From the NCBI GenBank assembly GCA_019638255.1, contig JAHBUD010000001.1:2542001-2606000 (forward strand): a DNA stretch of 64,000 nucleotides, read 5' to 3'. The notes beneath the pieces were generated by a model, which saw only the letters and a list, made by a program, of their open reading frames with translations, was not told the DNA's origin and ran no database searches. Shown in pieces: positions 37,429 to 45,633 of this stretch. A program made the translations under genes and the position numbers. Position 1 is the first letter of the stretch. Each line of letters opens with the position of its first letter. Source of the DNA: Cyclobacteriaceae bacterium. GTDB lineage: Bacteria; Bacteroidota; Bacteroidia; Cytophagales; Cyclobacteriaceae.

Positions 37429-37483
37429 ACGCGTGTTTTAAAAGAAATGAGTGATTTGTGTTTGTGAAAAGTTTTTTCAGCAA

Positions 37484-37516
37484 TTGGACAAGATTGTTTT
37501 ACGCGGAGAATTCCGA
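37484..37516 (+). repeat. Cassette 3' segment repeated in cassette 4 (copy 2)
   Basis: TTGGACAAGATTGTTTTACG followed by CGGAGAATTCCGAC is the second copy of the segment at 36750-36784, placed 55 bp after the cassette 4 gene. Confidence 0.5.
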
Positions 37517-37666
37517 CAGACTATTAGCTTCTCTAACAAATTTACAGCAGGTGGATAATTTCACGTCTTTGCAGATAAAAGAGAATTGGGAGAAATGCTT
37601 CGCATAAAGTTTTTTCATGTAGGACAAGATTTCAACTTCGTAGATAGACTTGGATTGAATGTGCCA

Positions 37667-37789
37667 GCAGCCAACAAAAAGTTTATGACGGCTGCGGTTG
37701 TAAAGTTTAGTTTTCTTAATTTCGTTCAGTCATGTGGACAATGACACGCTTCGAAAGCCGCAGCCGTCATAAACTCAGTCGTTGGCGGT
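37667..37789 (+). repeat. attC-like site 4
   Basis: The outer box GCAGCCAAC (37667-37675), spacer AAAA, arm AGTTTATGACGGCTGCGG (37680-37697), a perfectly complementary 18-nt arm (37758-37775), spacer CAGTC and core GTTGGCGGT (37781-37789) make this the cleanest stem of the four. It is the last copy; no further site follows. Confidence 0.8.
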
Positions 37790-38099
37790 TATTGCCCTTG
37801 GACAAATTGGTAAACTAATAGGGAGAGCGACAGGACAGTTTTTAGACACTTAGGTATCTCTCATTTGTCTTGGGACTCAATTTCAAGGATAATTTACAAG
37901 TGGGGCTTCCGGGTTTATCTTCCTTTCTTCGAACCGATCTGGGCATTCCCTTTATTTAACCATTACAGGAACGTTCGCATGCGGACGGATATGTCGCGAA
38001 ATCGAACGCGATTAGAATAAAAAGCTTTATTTTAGACCACTAAGGCCTTTTTTTAATGGCATCTAACTTGTCAAGGGTAGCTCAACTAAACCATGCTCC
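37790..38099. other. Non-coding stretch between the cassette array and the permease gene
   Basis: I see no gene, repeat or RNA here. It is the presumed right-hand chromosomal flank of the array plus the upstream region of the permease. No promoter can be assigned with confidence. Confidence 0.4.
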
Positions 38100-40493
38100 A
38101 TGTTCAAAAATTACTTCACCACCATCCGCAGAAATATTCACAGAAACCTCAGTCATACATTCATTAACGTGGCCGGACTTACCCTGGGCCTCGGGTGCAG
38201 CCTGGTGTTGTACCTCATCATTAATCACTATACCAATTTTGATAAGGAACACCCCAATGGCGATCGCATCTATCGCATTGTAGGCAGTTCGGTTTATCAA
38301 TCCAAAACCAATTATGGTGCGGGTGTACCGGGGGCTTTTCCTGAAGCTTTTAAAACTGATTTTGATGAACTGGCTGATGGTTTATTTATTTCTTCAAATT
38401 CGCAAGCCCACATTACCATTCACAAAAATGATGGCAGGACAGATGTTTTTGAGGAAGAGTATGGTGTAATGGCTTATGTAAGCAATTCATACTTTAATTT
38501 CTTTAAACGTGAATGGCTGGCGGGTAATCCTGAGGAATGGAATGATGAGCCAAACATTGTAGTGCTCTCAAAAAAAATGGCAGATAAGTTTTTTGCAGAT
38601 GAAAACCCCATCGGCAAGAGTATAACACTTGATCAAACTACCGAACTGAAAGTGGTAGGTGTAATCAGCGATGCATCAATCAATACAGATTTTCCTTTCA
38701 ATATGCTGATATCGTATGAGAGCATCCGGCAATTGAAGTCAGACCAGGGCTGGAACAGCACGTACAGCGGTGACCAGTATTTTGTTATGCTTCATCCCGG
38801 CCAAAAGCCAGAACAAATCAATAGCCGCTTTGTGGATTTTATTACCAAACATACCAGCGCGGAGCGTGCAGAGTCGAGTGCGTATTGGTTACAGCCTTTA
38901 GCGGAGTTGAAATTTGATACACGTTTTGATACGTACACTTTTGTAGTAGTTCCTAAAGAAATTATCTGGACACTGGCCATTATTGCAGTCTTCCTCATAC
39001 TTACGGCCTGTGTAAACTTCATCAATCTTTCCACGGCAGTGGCGGTAAGGCGTTCGCGCGAAGTAGGTGTCCGCAAAGTAATCGGAGGTACACGGTCGCA
39101 GCTAATCGGGCAATTTCTTGGCGAGACCGCTGTGATAAGTTTTATGGCCATTGTGCTTGCCCTCGGTGTTACAGAGATAGCACTCTCCTTGCTTGGGGTG
39201 CATATGAACCTTAACCTCAACCTGGACTTAATTAATAATCCATCATTGCTGCTTATCATTTTGCTATTGTGGTTGGTCGTAACATTACTCTCCGGATTGT
39301 ACCCGGCATTTATGATGTCATCGTACAACCCGGTAAGGGCATTGAAGGGCCAGGCGACAGAAGGAGCGGATAGTAAATTCAATTTGAGAAAAGGGCTGGT
39401 AGCATTTCAGTTTATCATTTCGCAAACTTTTATCATAGGCGTTATTGTTTTGATTGCCCAAACCAAATTCTTCTATAACAAGGATCTGGGCTTTAATAAG
39501 GAAGCAATACTTTCCGTACCTATTCCTACTCCGCAGGATATTGAACGCAAGAAGAGCTTGCGCACAGAACTTTCGCGCATTGCGGGCGCGGAACGTGTGT
39601 CGTTGGGCTACACCAATCCAAGCTCAGGCTCCGTATCGGTAACATCATTTAGAATTGAAGGCGATGATGAAAACTATCTCACCCATGTAAAACCTGCCGA
39701 TGGAAATTATATCGACACCTATGAATTGAGACTGATAGCAGGAGAGGGCTTGTTGGATAACGATACCATTACCCGTTTTGTAGTGAACGAAAAGTTTGCC
39801 AGGCATTTGGGCTTTCAAAACCCCGAAGACATCATCGGTAAAATGATTACTTACGATAGGGCCACCGTGCCTGTAACCGGTGTTGTAGAGGATTTTCACA
39901 CCATGTCGTTAAGAACGGAGATTGAACCGGTGATGCTTTATAACCGGGCAAGAAGCTACAGGACCGCAGCCATAAAAATTCAGGCCGGTAAAATCAATGA
40001 AACCATACCTCAAATTGAAAAGGTGTGGAAAGAACTCTACCCGGATTTTACATTTCAGTACATGTTCCTGGAGCAGGAGTTGGATAATTTCTATGAGCAG
40101 GAAAAGAAAATGCTGGGGTTATTTTCCATATTCACTGGCATAGCCATTTTTATTGGTTGCCTGGGCTTGTACGGACTGGTTTCATACATGGCGAACCGCA
40201 AGGTGAAAGAGATTGGTATACGCAAGGTGCTGGGTGCAACGGTATCGCAAATTGTGTTGCTCTTCTCCAAAGAGTTTTTGCAACTGATTGTTATTGGTTT
40301 CGTAGTGGCGACACCTGTTAGCTGGTATTTAATGACTAAATGGTTAAGCGATTTTGCCTACAAAATTGATTTAGGCGCTGGAATTTTTGGGGCAGGGCTT
40401 GCGGTAACACTATTGCTTGCCGTTATTACGGTTGGCTATCGATCAATCAGGGCGGCATTCGCCAATCCGGCCAATGCCTTGCGGACGGAGTAA
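38100..40493 (+). CDS. ABC transporter permease, FtsX/MacB type with two FtsX domains
   Basis: The 797-residue protein has a first transmembrane helix (FINVAGLTLGLGCSLVLYLII), a periplasmic MacB_PCD-like domain, and three helices of the first FtsX domain (about 285-420, with AVAVRRSREVGVRKVIGGTRSQLIGQFL). A second periplasmic domain and a second FtsX domain (about 680-790, with ANRKVKEIGIRKVLGATVSQIV) follow. This fused layout is common in Bacteroidota, where families of such permeases export peptides or lipoproteins or respond to envelope stress. No ATPase gene lies next to it, so the partner is encoded elsewhere. The substrate is unknown. Confidence 0.9.
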   Translation: MFKNYFTTIRRNIHRNLSHTFINVAGLTLGLGCSLVLYLIINHYTNFDKEHPNGDRIYRIVGSSVYQSKTNYGAGVPGAFPEAFKTDFDELADGLFISSNSQAHITIHKNDGRTDVFEEEYGVMAYVSNSYFNFFKREWLAGNPEEWNDEPNIVVLSKKMADKFFADENPIGKSITLDQTTELKVVGVISDASINTDFPFNMLISYESIRQLKSDQGWNSTYSGDQYFVMLHPGQKPEQINSRFVDFITKHTSAERAESSAYWLQPLAELKFDTRFDTYTFVVVPKEIIWTLAIIAVFLILTACVNFINLSTAVAVRRSREVGVRKVIGGTRSQLIGQFLGETAVISFMAIVLALGVTEIALSLLGVHMNLNLNLDLINNPSLLLIILLLWLVVTLLSGLYPAFMMSSYNPVRALKGQATEGADSKFNLRKGLVAFQFIISQTFIIGVIVLIAQTKFFYNKDLGFNKEAILSVPIPTPQDIERKKSLRTELSRIAGAERVSLGYTNPSSGSVSVTSFRIEGDDENYLTHVKPADGNYIDTYELRLIAGEGLLDNDTITRFVVNEKFARHLGFQNPEDIIGKMITYDRATVPVTGVVEDFHTMSLRTEIEPVMLYNRARSYRTAAIKIQAGKINETIPQIEKVWKELYPDFTFQYMFLEQELDNFYEQEKKMLGLFSIFTGIAIFIGCLGLYGLVSYMANRKVKEIGIRKVLGATVSQIVLLFSKEFLQLIVIGFVVATPVSWYLMTKWLSDFAYKIDLGAGIFGAGLAVTLLLAVITVGYRSIRAAFANPANALRTE

Positions 40494-40533
40494 CGAAGGC
40501 GTTGGTTTGACAGAAATTATCAATCCGTAAAAC

Positions 40534-41523
40534 ATGAAGAATGTTATCATATTTTTGATGCTACTGGAGCAGACATTTATACTTGCCCAAAGTATAAATT
40601 CTGAGAACCTGAACAAATTGATTGATTATTGTAATGAATCAAAAGCTGATGAAATCATTCTCAGCAGCAAGAGTGAAATGATAGCGCATTGGAAACGAAC
40701 GGACTATACTAATCTATTAATCGATCAAAGCCTATCAAAATGCAATACACCCTATATGGGAACAGCATCAATGGTGAAATCCTGGACTGGTTTATTGGTT
40801 GGGATTTTAATCGACAAACACTACGTAAGAAGTGTTGATGACTATGTATGCGAATACTTGCCGGATTGGAAAATTGGTTGTCAGAATAAGATAACGATAA
40901 AGCATTTGTTGACAATGACTGGCGGGTTTACCAGGCTCGGAGGCAGAGGAATACTTTCTCAAACGGATATGAATAAGTATGCTTTGAACTTAAAGCCTGA
41001 TACAATACCTGGCATCAGGTTTTCATATTCTAATGAGTCTGTACAAATACTTGGAATACTTGCCGAGCGAGTTACAAAACTGAAGGGCGATGAACTGTTT
41101 ACCAGATTTATCTTTAAGCCGATGGAAATGGACTCAACAAGTTTTTCCAAAGATTCTGTCGGCAACATCATTTTTTATGGCGGCTGTACGACTACAGTAA
41201 AAAATGCCTCTAAAATCGGACAATTGATGTTAAACATCGGTCAATGGAATGGAGTACAAATTGTTTCAGAGCAGTGGGTGAAAGAGTCAACCACGCCCGG
41301 TGATTTGGCCCCGTACTATGGCTATTTATGGTGGATTGATAGAAACTCGAAATTCTGGAACTATGCGGCTACAGGAGATTTAGGGCAAATGACTATAATT
41401 TTTCCTGAGTTAGACCTGGTGTTTATCAGAAAGCAATCCTGTGATTTGTCACCGGCAAGTAAAAACATGAGTTGGATGGGGCCTAAATTTTTAGGATTTA
41501 TTAGCAGTGTGGTTGATAAATGA
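40534..41523 (+). CDS. Serine hydrolase of the class C beta-lactamase / penicillin-binding family
   Basis: The 329-residue protein has an N-terminal signal (MKNVIIFLMLLEQTFILAQS). It carries the SxxK motif at Ser79-Met-Val-Lys82 and the YxN motif at Tyr165-Ser-Asn167, the catalytic groups of the family. TIKHLLTMTGGF is the usual segment between them, and YGYLWWIDRN near the end is also typical. The C-terminal KTG-type motif is not clear. Members act as esterases, D-aminopeptidases or carboxypeptidases in the periplasm; antibiotic resistance cannot be inferred. It starts 40 nt after the permease stop, so co-transcription is possible. Confidence 0.83.
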   Translation: MKNVIIFLMLLEQTFILAQSINSENLNKLIDYCNESKADEIILSSKSEMIAHWKRTDYTNLLIDQSLSKCNTPYMGTASMVKSWTGLLVGILIDKHYVRSVDDYVCEYLPDWKIGCQNKITIKHLLTMTGGFTRLGGRGILSQTDMNKYALNLKPDTIPGIRFSYSNESVQILGILAERVTKLKGDELFTRFIFKPMEMDSTSFSKDSVGNIIFYGGCTTTVKNASKIGQLMLNIGQWNGVQIVSEQWVKESTTPGDLAPYYGYLWWIDRNSKFWNYAATGDLGQMTIIFPELDLVFIRKQSCDLSPASKNMSWMGPKFLGFISSVVDK

Positions 41524-41608
41524 CAAAAGTTATGAGCCTGCAGGTTAGAAGATGCTAGCTGGTAAAGGCATTTTGCGGAATTTGTTTAGCATGTAAAATC
41601 GCTTTAAG

Positions 41609-42151
41609 ATGTTTAACAAAGGTTGGGAAATCGAAATTGACAATATCACTACTAAGTTTACAACGAGCTTCGGAGTTCTTTCCTTGTCACAGCTCAACCA
41701 CAAACCTGATCGGGGAGTATGGAGTATTGCTCAAAATGTTTCTCATCTTATCTTAGTAAACAGTTCCTATTTTCAGATTTTTGATGAAGTAAAAAGGGGC
41801 AAGCATTTTTTACCACCATCCAACTCAATGGCTGAGGCTGCAGCTAATTCTTTAAGAATGCTACGACCTTATACAAGTAAAGAGCGACTCAAAAAGGCCA
41901 ATACATGGACTATATGGCAACCCCCGGATGAGGACTTTGACTCAAAGCTATTAGTTGATTTCAACGGTCTTCAGTCGGCTTTCAAAGTCCATATTGCTGA
42001 GCTACAGGAATTCTTCTCACATCCAACATACATAAAATACCCGGGAGAGACAGAACTTGTTTTTCGACTGGAGGATTGTATCGATTTTTTAATTGAACAT
42101 GAAAATCGACATTGGGTACAGAGTAATGAGGTAATGAACAACCTTGATTAA
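41609..42151 (+). CDS. DinB-superfamily protein
   Basis: The 180-residue protein fits the four-helix DinB/YfiT fold. The first helix carries the metal-ligand region GVWSIAQNVSHLILVN, and the C-terminal helix has EHENRHW with the other two ligand-type histidines. Such small proteins are putative metal-dependent enzymes, in some cases thiol-dependent transferases; the exact role is unknown. No signal peptide is present. It stands between the serine hydrolase and galactokinase genes with gaps of 85 and 52 bp. Confidence 0.75.
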   Translation: MFNKGWEIEIDNITTKFTTSFGVLSLSQLNHKPDRGVWSIAQNVSHLILVNSSYFQIFDEVKRGKHFLPPSNSMAEAAANSLRMLRPYTSKERLKKANTWTIWQPPDEDFDSKLLVDFNGLQSAFKVHIAELQEFFSHPTYIKYPGETELVFRLEDCIDFLIEHENRHWVQSNEVMNNLD

Positions 42152-42203
42152 CAGACTTGACTAAATTAGGTTGAGTAGCATCCGCTTTTTAATTTGCCGG
42201 CAT

Positions 42204-43361
42204 ATGGTTGCCAAGCTTAACCAAACATTCCGGGAACTTTTTGGTGATAACCCATCACTTCTTGTCCGATCACCGGGGCGCATCAATATCATTGGTGAGC
42301 ATACAGATTATAATGATGGGTTTGTGCTACCGGCTGCTATCGACAAGGCAGTATACCTCGGCATTTCACTCCGTACCGATGATGAGATTCATCTGCATGC
42401 TGGCGATTTTAATGAGTCGTTTTCAATTAAAATTGCTGAGCTAAAACCTGTAGCACGGATGAGCTGGCCAAACTACATGCTTGGCTCAGCCGCTCAATTT
42501 GTAAAAAGGGGAATCAAACTACAGGGGTTTAATGCTGTACTGCTAAGTGATGTACCTATCGGGGCAGGCATGTCATCCTCGGCTGCGGTGGAGTGTGCTA
42601 CTGTTTTTGCTTTGAACACATTGCTGAATGCAAACCTTGATCGGCTGACCATGGTTAAGATGGCCCAAAAGGCTGAGCATGAATATGCGGGCGTAATGTG
42701 CGGTATCATGGATCAGTTTGCCTCGATGATGGGTAAGAAAGATCATGTTATTAAGCTGGATTGCCGATCGTTGGAGTACGAATACGTACCTTTTAACCTG
42801 AGTGGACTAAAGGTGGTACTCTTCAATACAAATGTTAAACATTCACTCGCTTCTTCGGAATACAATACCAGGCGAAAGGAGTGTGAAACTGCTGTTGAAT
42901 GGGTTAGCGCCTTTGTTCCTGAAGTAAATTCCTTACGGGATGTTACCGAAGAAATGTTGGATAAGTATGTTTTGCCAAAAGATAAATTGATCGACAAACG
43001 CAGTCGTTTTGTAGTGCAAGAGATTAAAAGATTATTGGACGGATGTAACGATCTTCAACACGGTAATCTCCAGGCACTCGGAAGAAAAATGTTTGAAACG
43101 CATGATGGCTTGAGTACAATGTATTCGGTAAGTTGTAAGGAATTGGATTTTCTGGTGGATCATGTTAGAAATAATGATGCTGTTATCGGTGCAAGGATGA
43201 TGGGAGGGGGCTTTGGTGGATGCACGGTTAATTTAGTAAATGAAGAATCAGTCAACCAACTGGTTGAGGAACTTCAACCGGCTTACGAATCAACAATGAA
43301 TCTGCCACTGACACATTATGTTGCATCTATTGAAAACGGCACTGAAATAATGCAAGGCTGA
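42204..43361 (+). CDS. galK: Galactokinase
   Basis: I start at the ATG at 42204 (MVAKLNQTFRELFGD), giving 385 residues, the usual length; a TTG 33 nt upstream would add a tail unlike the family. The galactokinase signature SPGRINIIGEHTDYNDGFVLP, the GHMP ATP motif DVPIGAGMSSSAAVE, and the C-terminal GARMMGGGFGGCTVNLV are complete. It phosphorylates galactose to galactose 1-phosphate in the cytoplasm. The other Leloir genes (galT, galE) are not in the window; the epimerase at 2594-3598 is far away. It converges with the lactonase gene. Confidence 0.95.
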   Translation: MVAKLNQTFRELFGDNPSLLVRSPGRINIIGEHTDYNDGFVLPAAIDKAVYLGISLRTDDEIHLHAGDFNESFSIKIAELKPVARMSWPNYMLGSAAQFVKRGIKLQGFNAVLLSDVPIGAGMSSSAAVECATVFALNTLLNANLDRLTMVKMAQKAEHEYAGVMCGIMDQFASMMGKKDHVIKLDCRSLEYEYVPFNLSGLKVVLFNTNVKHSLASSEYNTRRKECETAVEWVSAFVPEVNSLRDVTEEMLDKYVLPKDKLIDKRSRFVVQEIKRLLDGCNDLQHGNLQALGRKMFETHDGLSTMYSVSCKELDFLVDHVRNNDAVIGARMMGGGFGGCTVNLVNEESVNQLVEELQPAYESTMNLPLTHYVASIENGTEIMQG

Positions 43362-43391
43362 ATTCAATTTTCATTTCCCGGAATTTTTGAG

Positions 43392-44528
43392 CTAAAATAA
43401 AATGCACACTGGGCTATGTGCCTGAATTTCGTGAACGAATTGCAGGGTTCCCTTTTTCTTGTCACGCTTAAATGATGTGATGTTATTCGAGTGTTGGTTG
43501 GCCACCAGTATATATGAATCATCTGGTGTTAATGCAAAACTTCTTGGCCAATCGCCATGAACACTTTGGTGTTCAACGAAGGTGAGGCTTCCATCTGGCT
43601 TATGAATTCGAAAAATGGCCAAACTGTTGTGGCCACGGTTGGAAGCATATAAAAAATTTCCGTCCCTCGACAGGCGAATATCAGCTCCAAGGCTTTCTCC
43701 TGCGAAATTTTCAGGAAGTGTGCTTTTGGTTTCAGCAACCTCATACAAACCACCGGCATTTGGTTTTATTAGCGTCACGGTTGAGTTTAATTCGTTAAGC
43801 ACATAAATCCATTTTTCGTTGGGGTGAATAGCCAGGTGACGGGGACCTGCGCCAAGTGCCATGGTTAACTGCTGAGCACCAACCGAATTGAATTTACCCG
43901 TAGCGTTATTGATCGTGGAGAACCACAATTGATTGGCTCCAAGATCGACCGTAACGATTTTATCATTTCTTAAAAACCATGCTGAGTGTGCATGAGGTTC
44001 TTTTTGTCGCGGATGTGATCCTTGGCCTTCGTGTTTAATAATATCCAGCGGGCCTTCCAGCAAACCCTCGGCATTAATCTTCAGTAAGCCAACCGTTCCG
44101 CTACTGTAGTTGGCAATTAACGCATAGCCTTGGTTATTAACCGCTACAAAACATGGCGATGCACCTCCGGAATCTTTGGTATCAATCTGTTCAAGTTCAT
44201 TGTTAGTAAGTATTAAAAAGGAACTAAGCGTTCCGCCACCACCTGACTCGTTCCTATTTTCGTTTACGACAAGCAGGTATTTCCTGTCATGTGTAAAAGT
44301 TAAGAATGAAGGATTTTCAGTGGCCACAGCAAGGCCATTGCTTTTGATGAGTCCAGCTTCATCCATCGCATATTTATAAATACCTTTACTTTCGCCTTGT
44401 GTATAGGTGCCTACAAAAAAATCATACTTCTTGAAGTTTTCTTCTTTTAGTTCAGCAGCCATCAGCAGAAATCCCAATACAAATGTAAGTGTGTAAAATC
44501 CCAGATTGAATCCCGATGAATTCACCAT
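43392..44528 (-). CDS. Lactonase-family seven-bladed propeller protein (6-phosphogluconolactonase type), exported
   Basis: I place the start at 44528 (MVNSSGFNLGFYTLTFVLGFLLMAA), giving 378 residues with a signal-like N-terminus. The longer frame to 44591 would overlap the dienelactone hydrolase gene. The body has repeated blades beginning FFVGTYTQGESKGIYKY, followed by HAHSAWFLRNDKIVTVDLGANQLW, GAGPRHLAIHPNEKWIYVLNEL and GDWPRSFALTPDDSYILVANQHSNNI, diagnostic of the lactonase/Pgl family. Cytosolic members hydrolyse 6-phosphogluconolactone. An exported version may act on another sugar lactone. The gap to the upstream gene is 34 nt, so the two are likely one operon. Confidence 0.85.
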   Translation of the reverse strand: MVNSSGFNLGFYTLTFVLGFLLMAAELKEENFKKYDFFVGTYTQGESKGIYKYAMDEAGLIKSNGLAVATENPSFLTFTHDRKYLLVVNENRNESGGGGTLSSFLILTNNELEQIDTKDSGGASPCFVAVNNQGYALIANYSSGTVGLLKINAEGLLEGPLDIIKHEGQGSHPRQKEPHAHSAWFLRNDKIVTVDLGANQLWFSTINNATGKFNSVGAQQLTMALGAGPRHLAIHPNEKWIYVLNELNSTVTLIKPNAGGLYEVAETKSTLPENFAGESLGADIRLSRDGNFLYASNRGHNSLAIFRIHKPDGSLTFVEHQSVHGDWPRSFALTPDDSYILVANQHSNNITSFKRDKKKGTLQFVHEIQAHSPVCILF

Positions 44529-44562
44529 TGTTCTCTTTCTGCAGGTTGAATTGGCTTTCAGA

Positions 44563-45450
44563 TCAGGCCAGTTTTTTCTTGAAGAATTCAATCGTGCGTT
44601 TCCATGCTAACTCTGTAGCTGCCTTATCAAAACGGGGAGTAGTATCGTTCAGGAAACCATGGTTTACATCCGGATAGAAGTAAACTTCGTAAGCTTTGTT
44701 GTTCTCCTTTAGTGCAGCCTCATAAGCGGGCCATCCTTCATTTACACGAGTATCGAGACTGGCAAAGTGCAACTGCAAAGGAGCCTTGATATTGGGTACC
44801 AGATCAACCGGTGCCTGACCACCGTAGTAAGGAACAGCCGCCAACAATCCGGGTACTTTTGCGGCCATCATGTTTGATACCCATCCACCAAAGCAAAATC
44901 CCACTACACCTACTTTGCCGGTGCAGTTATCGTTTTTGATCAGCGTATCAAAGGCTGCAATAAAATCTTCGAGTATTTCATTCCGGTCACGTTTTGCCTG
45001 CATGGTTCTTCCTTCATCATCTGTGCCTGGGTATCCGCCCATCGGGGAGAGCGCATCCGGGGCCAGGGATATGAAACCTTCCAGCGCAAAGCGCCTTGCC
45101 ACATCTTCGGTATGAGGGTTGAGTCCACGGTTTTCATGAACTACAACGATCCCAGGCAATTTGCCGGTAGCATTTTTTGGTCGCGATAGCAAGCCCTTAA
45201 TGGTGCCGCCACCTTTCGGAGAGTCGAACGTAATGTAATCGCTGATTAACCTTGGATCGTTTGCCCGAACTTGTATTTTGTTACCATAATCTGGCATCAG
45301 AAAGCTTGAAAGAGCCGTTACCGTAAGTCCGCCAACAGCGTATGTGGATAGCTTATCCAGAAACTGTCTTCTGTCAATCCGGTTATGGGCATAGTCGTCA
45401 TATAAATCAAATACTTCCTGACTGATGTTTTCTTTTGAAAGCTTTTCCAT
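44563..45450 (-). CDS. Dienelactone hydrolase family protein with twin-arginine-like signal
   Basis: The 295-residue alpha/beta hydrolase has its nucleophile Cys in VGFCFGGW, the Asp in SLDTRVNEGW and the His in VNHGFLND, the order of the dienelactone hydrolase family. The N-terminal 55 residues include DRRQFLDKLSTYAVGGLTVTALSSF, which looks like a twin-arginine export signal placed after a short cytoplasmic stretch. Family members cleave lactones and esters; the substrate is not known. It is co-directional with the lactonase-fold gene downstream, so both may act on related compounds in the periplasm. Confidence 0.87.
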   Translation of the reverse strand: MEKLSKENISQEVFDLYDDYAHNRIDRRQFLDKLSTYAVGGLTVTALSSFLMPDYGNKIQVRANDPRLISDYITFDSPKGGGTIKGLLSRPKNATGKLPGIVVVHENRGLNPHTEDVARRFALEGFISLAPDALSPMGGYPGTDDEGRTMQAKRDRNEILEDFIAAFDTLIKNDNCTGKVGVVGFCFGGWVSNMMAAKVPGLLAAVPYYGGQAPVDLVPNIKAPLQLHFASLDTRVNEGWPAYEAALKENNKAYEVYFYPDVNHGFLNDTTPRFDKAATELAWKRTIEFFKKKLA

Positions 45451-45633
45451 GGTTCAAGATTTGGTGTATGGAAATATACAAGGATAACGGCAAGATATTA
45501 CCTTTTTCCTTGTTAATGGTAAACCCTTGCGTATAGGAGGAACTAATAAGTGATTGATGACTTTGCTTGCCTGTGTACGTGGAGCGATTAACCTTTACCG
45601 ATGTGGCTTTGCATACATAACGAAATGGCAAAG

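Larger units (their letters stand above)
33857..37781 (+). mobile_element. Array of four gene cassettes with attC-like sites, no integrase (CALIN-like)
   Basis: Four plus-strand genes alternate with four long imperfect palindromes. Each palindrome has an outer box ending AAC, a short spacer (AAAA in three of four), a stem arm, a large variable loop, the complementary arm, a second spacer (CAAAC, AAAC or CAGTC) and GTTG. With cleavage between G and TT the cassettes are 33857-35019, 35020-35851, 35852-36958 and 36959-37781. The left end of cassette 1 (GTTGTAGCTCATGCGC) is complementary at 15 of 16 positions to the outer box of its own downstream site, and cassette 2 matches at 9 of 9. That is what circular cassette integration predicts. 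All genes face the same way with the site at the 3' end, and the DNA is clearly more AT-rich than its flanks. No intI gene lies in the window. The core differs from canonical GTTRRRY. Confidence 0.8.

Noticed and set aside
33856..37790. A transposon, insertion sequence or toxin-antitoxin island as explanation for the cassette region
   Set aside because: No transposase, no target-site duplication and no paired toxin/antitoxin genes are visible; the palindromes lie between every gene rather than at two ends.
33856..37790. A CRISPR array or a REP-type repeat cluster
   Set aside because: The repeats are long, imperfect palindromes about 0.8-1.1 kb apart with genes between them, and the boundary complementarity is not explained by either.
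40534..41523. Calling the serine hydrolase an antibiotic-resistance beta-lactamase
   Set aside because: Only SxxK and YxN are clear, the third motif is not, and most family members of this type are esterases or peptidases.
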